Shown one piece after another: positions 1 through 5,532 of a stretch of DNA of 7,452 nt; positions within the stretch are counted from its first letter, which is position 1, and each line of letters starts with the position of its first letter. The stretch is from Firmicutes bacterium UBA6226 (GTDB lineage: Bacteria; Bacillota_A; Clostridia; Peptostreptococcales; Acidaminobacteraceae): contig DJWQ01000125.1 in NCBI GenBank assembly GCA_002441045.1, forward strand, positions 1-7,452, given 5' to 3'. The notes under the pieces were generated by a model, which was not told the origin of the DNA, did no database searches, and worked only from the letters and a program-made list of their open reading frames with translations. The position numbers and the translations under genes were made by a program.

Positions 1-33
1 ATACGATTAATTTTTAGAAATAAATGTGCATTT

Positions 34-57
34 TGTTACAACCGTGTAACATTTTTT
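34..57 (+). terminator. Probable intrinsic terminator of a gene left of the window
   Basis: A perfect 7-bp inverted repeat (TGTTACA, four-base loop ACCG, TGTAACA) is followed directly by six T's at 52-57. That is the layout of a rho-independent terminator for + strand transcription entering from the left. The stem has few G-C pairs, so it would be weak. The same symmetry could instead be an operator (arms TGTTA/TAACA); the T-run favours a terminator. Confidence 0.5.
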
Positions 58-315
58 ATATATCTCAGCTCCCGTTTGCATAATGATACAAACCTAACTA
101 AATCGTTGAAATTGTCCACTTTTTTTGAAATATGCATCACTAGATGCACAAAACTATAACAATTGATTCACATAATTATTACTTCCTTATAATTATTTAT
201 CCACTGAATTTATATTCTTATTTGACAACTTTATAAACTGCAAGCGAGTGTCACATAAATTGCAAAATTCCGAATTAAACAATTTGCAATTTTGCTTTCA
301 AAATCTTTCAAATAC

Positions 316-356
316 AACTGGCGTGGATAGCTTTTATCCCATTTGTGGCAGTTTTT
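316..356 (+). other. Two-part hairpin followed by a T-run
   Basis: The outer arms AACTG (316-320) and CAGTT (349-353) enclose an inner stem, GGATA (325-329) pairing with TATCC (335-339). Five T's end the structure (352-356). It could be a weak terminator or a structured leader element. The internal loop is large and asymmetric and no adjacent gene explains it, so the function is unknown. Confidence 0.3.
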
Positions 357-502
357 CATTAACCTCTTGCAAATAAAAATAGGTCAATTTAAAGCATATA
401 TAATAGAAGAAAACCGTCATCATTTTACTGAGGGTAAACATTCATATGCAATGATAATTTCACACGTATTTTGTATATCCTTAGAATAATTTAGTCTATA
501 TG

Positions 503-530
503 TTTAAAAGTTTCACTCTGATGCTATAAT
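503..530 (+). promoter_or_regulatory. Probable sigma-A promoter of ade
   Basis: A perfect -10 box TATAAT lies at 525-530 and is extended by TG at 522-523. A partial -35 box TTTAAA (4 of 6 to TTGACA) lies at 503-508, giving a 16-base spacer. Transcription would start near 537, leaving a leader of about 40 bases before the ade start at 575. That leader is too short for a riboswitch. Confidence 0.55.
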
Positions 531-574
531 AGTAATAATATTTTGATATTTATTTGAATAAGAAAGGATTATAT

Positions 575-2332
575 ATGAAAATTCAAGAACATAACAACGA
601 TAAAATAAATCGAATGGCGAAGCGTGCTGCTTTGGCTTCAGGGAAAAAAACCTGTTCACTCGTTCTAAAGAATTGTAAAATCATCAATGTATTTAATGGC
701 AAAATCATAGAATCCAATATTGCTATCGACCATGGAAAAATAATCGGTATAGGGAATTACGAAGGTGAGAACGTCGTCGATTTGGCTGGGAAGTATGTCG
801 CCCCTGGTTTAATTGACTCCCATATGCATATGGAGTCTACACTCGTTACACCTGAGCAAATGTCTAGAATCATCGTACCAAGAGGTACAACTACAGTTAT
901 CGCCGATCCCCATGAAATAGCAAACGTTTCGGGAATTGAAGGTATCAAATATATGATCGATGCAACAGAAAATACAGCACTTAATGCTTTTTTCATGCTG
1001 CCCTCATGCGTGCCTGCGACACCATATGAAAACTCTGGTTATATATTAGAAAGAAAAGAGCTTTCAGAGCTTATTGACAACCCTATTGTTCTCGGGCTCG
1101 GAGAGGTTATGGATTACCCTAGCGTCATTAACGGCAATCTACCAATGCTAGAAAAGCTTGAAATGGCAGATCGAATGATTATTGATGGCCATGGACCTAA
1201 CCTAACCGGGAAAGATTTGAACGCATATATGATCAATGGTATACGAACAGATCATGAATGTACCACTTTAGAAGAGATGGAAGAAAGAATCGGATTAGGA
1301 ATGTATGTTGCGATTCGAGAAGGTACTGCTGCAAGAAATCTTGATGTTTTGATTAAAGGAGTGAATACGCACAGCAAGCAACAGTGCATGTTTTGTACCG
1401 ACGATAAGCACCCTGAGGATATACTCCAAAACGGGCATATAGATTATAACGTGAAGCGCGCGATTTCACTGGGGATTGACCCTATTACAGCGATTCAAAT
1501 GGCAACTATCAATCCCGCTAGATGCTATAATCTTAGGGATATCGGTGCCATCGCACCTGGATATGATGCAGATCTAATTGTCTTTGATACCTTTGAAAAC
1601 TTCGATATCGAAATGGTTTATAAAAAAGGCTACCTCGTGGCAAAAAATAAAAAAGCACTGTTTGAGACCACCTCAATTGATAGTAAGCGTGTTGAAGACA
1701 CAGTTAAAATTAAGTCGATTGAGCCTGAAAGGCTTAAACTTCATCTTGACAGTGATGTGGCAAATGTCATAAGAATCACACCTGGGTCTATCGTTACTGA
1801 ACACGTCGTTCGAAGAGTCTACATTGATGTCGATGGAAACTTTATCTCCAATAAACATCTAGACATTGCGAAAATTGCTGTTATAGAGAGACATGGAAAG
1901 ACGAATAACGTTGGCATCGGACTCGTTGAAAACTTCCACATTAAAGGCGGTGCAATCGCAACAACTATTGCACATGACTCACATAACATCATCGTCCTTG
2001 GTGACAACGATGAAGATATGGCTTTAGCTGTTAATGAGCTCGTTAGACTTCAAGGTGGAATTACAATTGCTTCAAAAGGAAAGGTTTTAGACGCATTGGC
2101 TTTACCAATCGCTGGACTTATGTCAAATGAGAGTATGGAGTTTGTCGCTGAAAAGCTCAGTCAATTAAGAGCTTTAGCACGTACTGAACTTGGTATTCCT
2201 GAAGCTCTTGAACCATTTATGACATTGAGTTTTCTAGCATTGCCTGTTATTCCTGAGCTTAAAATCACCGATCGTGGTTATTTCGATGTAGGCAAATTTA
2301 ATTTTATCAATGTTTCTGAAATTATCGAATGA
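575..2332 (+). CDS. ade: Adenine deaminase
   Basis: Hydrolyses adenine to hypoxanthine and ammonia in purine salvage; a cytoplasmic metal-dependent amidohydrolase. From the ATG at 575 the protein has 585 residues, normal for the bacterial Ade/AdeC family. Visible landmarks: the metal-binding HMHME (residues 83-87) after the APGLIDS strand, ADPHEIANVSG (110-120), GLGEVMD (174-180), DGHGP (204-208), TDHE (225-228), and the CTDDKHPED active-site stretch (274-282), followed by the amidohydrolase return strands PARCYNL and APGYDADLIVFD (315-338). The C-terminal third (GGAIATTIAHDSHNI onward) is the domain specific to this family. An in-frame TTG at 554 exists, but AGAAAGGA at 561-568 sits six bases before ATG 575 and decides the start. 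No terminator is seen between its TGA stop and the riboswitch pair downstream, so its mRNA may include those aptamers. Confidence 0.95.
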   Translation: MKIQEHNNDKINRMAKRAALASGKKTCSLVLKNCKIINVFNGKIIESNIAIDHGKIIGIGNYEGENVVDLAGKYVAPGLIDSHMHMESTLVTPEQMSRIIVPRGTTTVIADPHEIANVSGIEGIKYMIDATENTALNAFFMLPSCVPATPYENSGYILERKELSELIDNPIVLGLGEVMDYPSVINGNLPMLEKLEMADRMIIDGHGPNLTGKDLNAYMINGIRTDHECTTLEEMEERIGLGMYVAIREGTAARNLDVLIKGVNTHSKQQCMFCTDDKHPEDILQNGHIDYNVKRAISLGIDPITAIQMATINPARCYNLRDIGAIAPGYDADLIVFDTFENFDIEMVYKKGYLVAKNKKALFETTSIDSKRVEDTVKIKSIEPERLKLHLDSDVANVIRITPGSIVTEHVVRRVYIDVDGNFISNKHLDIAKIAVIERHGKTNNVGIGLVENFHIKGGAIATTIAHDSHNIIVLGDNDEDMALAVNELVRLQGGITIASKGKVLDALALPIAGLMSNESMEFVAEKLSQLRALARTELGIPEALEPFMTLSFLALPVIPELKITDRGYFDVGKFNFINVSEIIE

Positions 2333-2367
2333 TATTTTATGTTAACCTGTTTTAAAAGAAATTTAAT

Positions 2368-2508
2368 GGGTATCATAATTAATAGCAAAGCATGGAAAAC
2401 CATGTGACGCAAAGCTAAAGGGTCTAAATATAGTGTTTGAAAATGAGTAACTCTCTAAAGAGCATTTAGACGATTATTTATCATCATTATATAAGATCGC
2501 CAGCTACC
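2368..2508 (+). promoter_or_regulatory. Cyclic di-GMP-I class (GEMM-I) riboswitch aptamer, copy 1
   Basis: Core features of the GEMM-I aptamer are present in order: AATAGCAAAGC (2381-2391); a six-pair hairpin GCATGG/CCATGT with loop AAAA (2390-2405); GACGCAAAGCT (2406-2416); GGGTCTAA (2420-2427); and, after an enlarged arm, GATCGCCAGCTACC (2495-2508). AGCT 2413-2416 pairs with AGCT 2502-2505, and GGTC 2421-2424 pairs with GATC 2495-2498 with one G-U. GGTA 2369-2372 may close the outer stem with TACC 2505-2508, although T2505 is shared with the AGCT pairing; this part is the least certain. Departures from canonical: the loop is AAAA not GAAA, its receptor is TCTAA rather than CCTAA, the base after TACC is A rather than G, and the distal arm is about 65 nt long. 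Family assignment is by recognition of the motif, not by a search. Confidence 0.85.
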
Positions 2509-2696
2509 AAAAAACTTTTCGGAATCATAGCAAAGCATGCGAAAACATGTGGCGCAAAACTAGAAGGGCCTAACCTTATATTATCTATTAGAATTAATTC
2601 AGATTATTAATTCAATTAATAGCTAATAATTTGTTTATAAATACACATTTATTTATAAATTAAGTATGGCAGCCAGTTACCGAGAAAAGTTTTTTT
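2509..2696 (+). promoter_or_regulatory. Cyclic di-GMP-I class (GEMM-I) riboswitch aptamer, copy 2, with T-run in its closing stem
   Basis: It begins directly after copy 1. ATAGCAAAGC (2527-2536) leads into hairpin GCATG/CATGT with a GAAA loop (2541-2544; C2540 and A2545 are mismatched). Then come GGCGCAAAACT (2551-2561), GGGCCTAACC (2566-2575) and, after a long arm, TATGGCAGCCAGTTACCG (2665-2682). CCTAA with TATGG is the classic GAAA receptor. AACT 2558-2561 pairs with AGTT 2675-2678, where copy 1 has AGCT/AGCT, a compensatory change. The closing stem is CGG (2520-2522) with CCG (2680-2682), CTTTT (2515-2519) with AAAAG (2685-2689), then A2509-2514 with T2690-2695, with only AG bulged. The core differs from consensus at GACGC, which is GGCGC here. 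The stem ending in seven T's suggests that a folded aptamer could itself act as a terminator; that is inference. Confidence 0.87.
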
Positions 2697-2725
2697 GCGC
2701 GTTTCAATAGCTAGTATAGCAAATA

Positions 2726-2770
2726 AGGTGGAGATGCCTAACTTTAACGTTGGACATTTCCACCTCTTTT
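2726..2770. terminator. Bidirectional terminator between the riboswitch region and the glycosyltransferase gene
   Basis: AGGTGGAGATG (2726-2736) pairs with CATTTCCACCT (2755-2765): eleven pairs including one G-U, with an 18-base loop. On the + strand it is followed by CTTTTAATTT, ending any RNA that passes the riboswitches. On the - strand it is followed by TTATTTGC and lies 9 bases beyond the glycosyltransferase stop, so it can end that mRNA as well. The long loop and short T-runs make it moderate in strength. Confidence 0.65.
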
Positions 2771-2773
2771 AAT

Positions 2774-3952
2774 TTAAGCATTTAACTTAACATGACTTTT
2801 CTGTTCAATGATGTGATGATAACGTTCAAAGGCCTTACCAACCGCATCATCCCAAGACAAATATATCTGATCTGCTGCATTTTCACCAATGCTTTTAAGT
2901 CGTGTATGGTCAGCACACGCAAGCAAGATCTCACTAGCCATGCTTTCTACAGTCTCGTCTATTAATATGCCTGTGATATTATGTTGAATTTTTTCTGAAG
3001 CACAGCTACCTTCAATTAATAGCGAAGGACAACCACATGCAGCTGCTTCTCTAACCACTATTCCATTGGTATCATAAGTTGATGGGAATAAAAATAAATT
3101 TGCTATTGAAAAATAGCTTCTCAAATGTTCTCGATCGTGTATCGCACCAGTAAATATACATTCATTCTCAAGTTCAAGTGATGCAATATATTCTTGGATA
3201 CTTGGACGATCAACGCCATCACCTACAAACAGCATTTTAAAAGTTGCACCTTGTTCTTTGGCAGCTTTCAAACTATCAATTGTAAACTTTAAGTTTTTAT
3301 ACCACATCATTCGACCAACAAATAAAAAAACTGTATCCTCTTCCTTCAAACCATATTTTTGTCTAATGGTTTGCATGCTCTTTTCTGAACCGAGTCCCTT
3401 CTCGAAATCAGTTCCATTTTCCATAATTTGAAATTCACCTTCATAGCCCAATTGGACTAAGTTTTCACCAGCACCTTCTGAAACGACCCAAACTTCATCA
3501 CAAGCGTTAATGTTGCTCATTAAAAATTTGATAGAAACCTTTCTGAGCGGGTTAAAAGCAATTCGCTTTTCAATATCTACATCGAATTTTGTATGATAAG
3601 TAAATACAATTGGTGCTCCTGTATATCGTCTTAAGACCCTTGCGAGTAATGCCGAAGTAAAAGGACTATGGATGTGAATTATATCCAAGTTCTCATTTTC
3701 AAGCTTTTTTATTAAGAGTGGATTAAAAGGATTGCCCATTCGATACCCTAGCCTTTTACTAACGTTCGTACTTGAATATCTGATCACTCTAAATGGATAA
3801 TCGTCTTTTACCTTTGGATACCAAGGCGTTGCAACAACTGCTTTACCATATATTTTTTGTATCGATCTTGCATAATTCACTGTTGCATTAGCAACGCCAT
3901 CGAGAATTGGTGGGAATGAATCATTGAAAACACCGACATTTAACTTTCTCAT
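2774..3952 (-). CDS. Family-4 glycosyltransferase (GT-B fold), likely lipid or envelope glycan
   Basis: Transfers a sugar from a nucleotide-sugar donor; the acceptor cannot be read from the sequence. Its overall look resembles the diacylglycerol glucosyltransferases and related GT4 enzymes that act at the inner face of the membrane. The protein is 392 residues from ATG 3952. Visible motifs: the N-terminal DSFPPILDGVAN loop (11-22), HIHSPF (93-98), FTYHTKFD (117-124), ENGTDFEK (178-185), FVGRMMWYKN (211-220, with the donor-binding R214 and K219), GDGVDRP, and the C-terminal DTNGIVVREAAACGCPS (294-310). The usual EX7E pair appears as D294-X7-E302. There is no signal peptide or membrane span. 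The in-frame GTG at 3961 is rejected because it abuts AAAGG; AAAGGTG (3959-3965) is correctly spaced for ATG 3952. It is transcribed alone, convergent with the riboswitch region and divergent from the ytxH-like gene. Confidence 0.88.
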   Translation of the reverse strand: MRKLNVGVFNDSFPPILDGVANATVNYARSIQKIYGKAVVATPWYPKVKDDYPFRVIRYSSTNVSKRLGYRMGNPFNPLLIKKLENENLDIIHIHSPFTSALLARVLRRYTGAPIVFTYHTKFDVDIEKRIAFNPLRKVSIKFLMSNINACDEVWVVSEGAGENLVQLGYEGEFQIMENGTDFEKGLGSEKSMQTIRQKYGLKEEDTVFLFVGRMMWYKNLKFTIDSLKAAKEQGATFKMLFVGDGVDRPSIQEYIASLELENECIFTGAIHDREHLRSYFSIANLFLFPSTYDTNGIVVREAAACGCPSLLIEGSCASEKIQHNITGILIDETVESMASEILLACADHTRLKSIGENAADQIYLSWDDAVGKAFERYHHIIEQKSHVKLNA

Positions 3953-3976
3953 AATAGTCACCTTTAGAAAATGTAT

Positions 3977-3997
3977 AAAGCTACGTCATGTAGCTTT
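3977..3997 (-). promoter_or_regulatory. Perfect hairpin in the glycosyltransferase leader
   Basis: AAAGCTAC and GTAGCTTT form a perfect 8-bp inverted repeat around GTCAT, ending about ten bases before the ribosome site of the glycosyltransferase. Read on the - strand it sits in the mRNA leader. The T content after it is low (TTTATACATTTTCT), so it is not a convincing terminator. An operator or an mRNA-stabilising hairpin is equally possible. Confidence 0.4.
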
Positions 3998-4058
3998 TCT
4001 AATGAAATTTTACCACTAATACAGGTCACAAGTATAGTTAAAATATCATTAAAAGCGT

Positions 4059-4085
4059 GTTAGAGCTTAACAATTGGGGTATAAT
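4059..4085 (+). promoter_or_regulatory. Promoter of the ytxH-like gene, sigma-B-like or sigma-A -10
   Basis: TATAAT at 4080-4085 overlaps GGGTAT at 4077-4082. No good TTGACA lies 16-18 bases upstream, but GTTAGA at 4059-4064 is 12 bases before GGGTAT. This resembles the Bacillus sigma-B pattern GTTTAA, 12-15 bases, GGGTAT (4 of 6 and 6 of 6). A short inverted repeat TGTTA/TAACA (4058-4062, 4068-4072) lies inside it and could bind a regulator. The sigma factor assignment is tentative. Confidence 0.45.
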
Positions 4086-4115
4086 GATATCAACATAATA
4101 AAGAAGGGAGAACAT

Positions 4116-4646
4116 ATGATGTTAATGAAAAAGTTACGTGAGAAACGTGAAGCAGAACTAAAAAGACAAAAAATTGAAACACTGAAAAAAGTCGGTGCTG
4201 CCCTTATTATAGGTAGTGTGGTTTCTTCAGTTGTCACTTTGTTCACAGCACCTAAATCTGGTAAAGAGTTAAGAAAAGATGTATCTGATACTTTTGAAAA
4301 TGGTGCAGAGTTTGTAAAGGGCAACGCTCAGAAGGTTGCTGATAAAACTGAAAAAGCTGCAACTGCTGCTAAAGAAAAAGGCTTGTTGTTTAAAGACAAG
4401 GCAGTTTCAACCGTCGAAAAAGTGAGTGCAGATCTCAAGCAGACACTTAAAGATAAAAAAGCCGAATTCATTGATAAAAAAGATGAACTCAAGGAAAAAG
4501 CAGATGAAGTATTAGAAGATACTAAAGATGAGGTTGATAGCATTGTTGAGAAAGGTGCAGATGCTCTAGAAGACGGTGCAGAAGCAGTAGAAGAAGCTGC
4601 CGAACTTGCTCAGGAAAAAATTGAAGACTGGAAAGAGAATCAATAA
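4116..4646 (+). CDS. YtxH-family membrane-anchored, Lys/Glu-rich stress protein
   Basis: The exact role of YtxH proteins is unknown; in Bacillus the ytxGHJ genes belong to the general stress regulon. Here the protein is 176 residues. It has a charged N-terminus (residues 1-25), one hydrophobic span (about 26-44), the family signature TAPKSGKELR (44-53), and then about 120 residues of low-complexity helical sequence rich in K, E, A and D (repeated KADEVLEDTKDEVD-like patterns), like LEA or apolipoprotein-type amphipathic helices. The C-terminal tail is acidic (EAVEEAAELAQEKIED). AGAAGGGAG at 4102-4110 precedes two consecutive ATGs at 4116 and 4119; either may be used. The in-frame TTG at 4074 is rejected because it lies upstream of the -10 box. 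Monocistronic, ending in a strong terminator. Confidence 0.85.
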   Translation: MMLMKKLREKREAELKRQKIETLKKVGAALIIGSVVSSVVTLFTAPKSGKELRKDVSDTFENGAEFVKGNAQKVADKTEKAATAAKEKGLLFKDKAVSTVEKVSADLKQTLKDKKAEFIDKKDELKEKADEVLEDTKDEVDSIVEKGADALEDGAEAVEEAAELAQEKIEDWKENQ

Positions 4647-4650
4647 TTTT

Positions 4651-4689
4651 AAAGCATCGACACGGTGGTGTCGATGCTTTTCTATTTTT
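4651..4689. terminator. Strong terminator shared by the ytxH-like gene and mnmM
   Basis: A perfect 13-bp stem (4651-4663 with 4668-4680) has loop GGTG. On the + strand TCTATTTTTTT follows, giving a strong rho-independent terminator for the ytxH-like gene. On the - strand TTTAAAATTATT follows, so it can also stop mnmM, whose stop codon (4682-4684) lies one base from the stem. Confidence 0.9.
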
Positions 4690-5242
4690 TTCTCTCTATT
4701 AATAACAAATATGGGGAACTCTGTTTCTGATTCACATAATACAGTTTCATAACGTGATATGTTTTAGGATTGAGATTCTGTGACCAACTTTGAATCCAAT
4801 CGGATTCAATTCGACCTTCTTCATGTCCAGGATAAACAGTCACACTAATTATCCCACCGATCTTAACTAGGCGAAGCGCTGCATTTAAACTCATCTCTGT
4901 TTTGTAAAGCGTTGTCGTTATGGTTTTATCCGCTGTAGGTAAATAACCTAGATTATATACAATCATATCAAAAGTTTCTACCAGGTATAGACGATCAATT
5001 TCGCTATGATCTTTACAGATTAGATTGAAATTAGTTAAACCCGATTTTGTCAGTCTTTCTCTAGATTTATCTATCGCAATACTTTGTAAATCAATACCAT
5101 CCAAAGTGCCTGTTTCTCCAATCCTTTCACATATGTACTCCGCGTCCAGTCCATTTCCAACAGTGGCATCAAGTACTTTCATCCCCTCAAAAAGATACCC
5201 ACTCCAAATAAAATGTATGAAATCTGTTAACTGTCTAATCAT
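4682..5242 (-). CDS. mnmM: tRNA 5-(aminomethyl)-2-thiouridine methyltransferase (YtqB family)
   Basis: A SAM-dependent class I methyltransferase of the former 'rRNA methylase YtqB' family. In Gram-positives this family has been shown to methylate the wobble nm5s2U of tRNAs, completing mnm5s2U where the MnmC methyltransferase is absent. The protein is 186 residues, the usual size. Landmarks: motif I DATVGNG (25-31), the acidic D51 after GI that contacts SAM ribose, NLGYLPTADK (97-106; other members usually have GG where TA stands here), TTTLYKTEMSLNAAL (109-123), and YPGHEEG (137-143). The ATG at 5242 is preceded by AGGGG at 5248-5252, five bases away. It is transcribed alone from a promoter at 5295-5323 and ends at the shared terminator. 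Confidence 0.9.
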   Translation of the reverse strand: MIRQLTDFIHFIWSGYLFEGMKVLDATVGNGLDAEYICERIGETGTLDGIDLQSIAIDKSRERLTKSGLTNFNLICKDHSEIDRLYLVETFDMIVYNLGYLPTADKTITTTLYKTEMSLNAALRLVKIGGIISVTVYPGHEEGRIESDWIQSWSQNLNPKTYHVMKLYYVNQKQSSPYLLLIERKK

Positions 5243-5294
5243 AAATGCCCCTACAAATCTATTGATTTTATTGTCTTAAATTATTTTACTACTA

Positions 5295-5323
5295 ATTCTA
5301 TAGTAGAATAAGTTGCTTTGCAA
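5295..5323 (-). promoter_or_regulatory. Probable sigma-A promoter of mnmM
   Basis: On the - strand TTGCAA (5318-5323, 4 of 6) is followed after 17 bases by TAGAAT (5295-5300, 5 of 6). The start would be near 5288, about 45 bases before the gene. It lies just beyond the feo terminator, consistent with an independent transcript. A small inverted repeat, TTCTA/TAGAA, overlaps the -10 box. Confidence 0.5.
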
Positions 5324-5330
5324 TTCACTT

Positions 5331-5370
5331 ATAATAAAAAGCGCCTATTAATTTTTCATTAACAGACGCT
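5331..5370 (-). terminator. Intrinsic terminator of the feo operon
   Basis: Read on the - strand, AGCGTCTGTTAAT (5358-5370) pairs with ATTAATAGGCGCT (5340-5352): thirteen pairs, two of them G-U, with a five-base loop. TTTTTATTAT follows. It begins eight bases after the stop of the small Cys-rich gene. Confidence 0.88.
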
Positions 5371-5377
5371 ACCTTCT

Positions 5378-5527
5378 TTATTTGATTTGTGTGATATTAC
5401 AAGATTTACTATTTGTACAGCTTGTACAGCCACTACATTTTCCTTTTCGCATGTCTGAAAATGACTTCTTAGCTGCGAAAAATATAATGGTTGCAAAAAT
5501 AATGCCTATAACGATAGTCGCGAACAT
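5378..5527 (-). CDS. FeoB-associated Cys-rich membrane protein
   Basis: A 49-residue protein starting MFATIVIGIIFATIIFFAA: a single N-terminal membrane helix (about 3-19), then a basic linker with KK, and a cysteine-rich tail CSGCTSC (31-37) plus C43. This is the pattern of the small Cys-rich proteins encoded next to feoB in Bacillota, thought to assist ferrous iron transport, perhaps by handling Fe2+ or disulfide state. Their exact role is not settled. The ATG at 5527 lies five bases after the feoB stop; its ribosome site AGGAG (5538-5542) overlaps the end of feoB, so the two are translationally linked. The in-frame GTG at 5536 is too close to that site. It is the last gene before the feo terminator. 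Confidence 0.88.
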   Translation of the reverse strand: MFATIVIGIIFATIIFFAAKKSFSDMRKGKCSGCTSCTNSKSCNITQIK

Positions 5528-5532
5528 ATCGA

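Larger units (their letters stand above)
1..553. other. AT-rich intergenic region upstream of ade
   Basis: I see no coding gene on either strand here. What it holds: a terminator-like hairpin at 34-57; a 6-bp hairpin with arms at 133-138 and 143-148; an imperfect inverted repeat at 257-269 and 281-292 with one bulged base; a two-part hairpin with a T-run at 316-356; a 5-bp hairpin at 424-438; and the likely ade promoter near 503-530. I looked for a purine riboswitch, which would make sense before a purine salvage gene, and did not find its conserved core. Confidence 0.6.

Noticed and set aside
34..51. Rex-like or FNR-like operator
   Set aside because: The arms TGTTACA/TGTAACA do not fit the clostridial Rex pattern (TTGTTAA, four bases, TTAACAA) or TGTGA/TCACA; the T-run fits a terminator better.
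197..205. TTATCCACT, one mismatch from a DnaA box
   Set aside because: A single copy in AT-rich DNA, with no cluster and no dnaA/dnaN nearby; not evidence of an origin.
222..227. A perfect TTGACA -35 hexamer
   Set aside because: No -10-like hexamer lies 15-19 bases downstream; the sequence there is GC-richer (GCGAGTG).
537..574. Possible purine riboswitch controlling ade
   Set aside because: The leader is only about 40 bases and the conserved purine aptamer core is not present there or further upstream.
757..996. Open frame on the - strand inside ade
   Set aside because: Shadow of the ade coding sequence; no ribosome site and no recognisable protein.
2734..2772. A 12-codon ORF (MPNFNVGHFHLF) after the riboswitches, with G-rich bases before its ATG
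   Set aside because: It coincides with the bidirectional terminator hairpin. The G-rich bases are the stem itself and abut the ATG with almost no spacing, so it is probably chance. It would only matter if ribosome profiling showed translation.
5025..5279. Open frame on the + strand across mnmM
   Set aside because: Antisense to a well-supported methyltransferase; no start signal.
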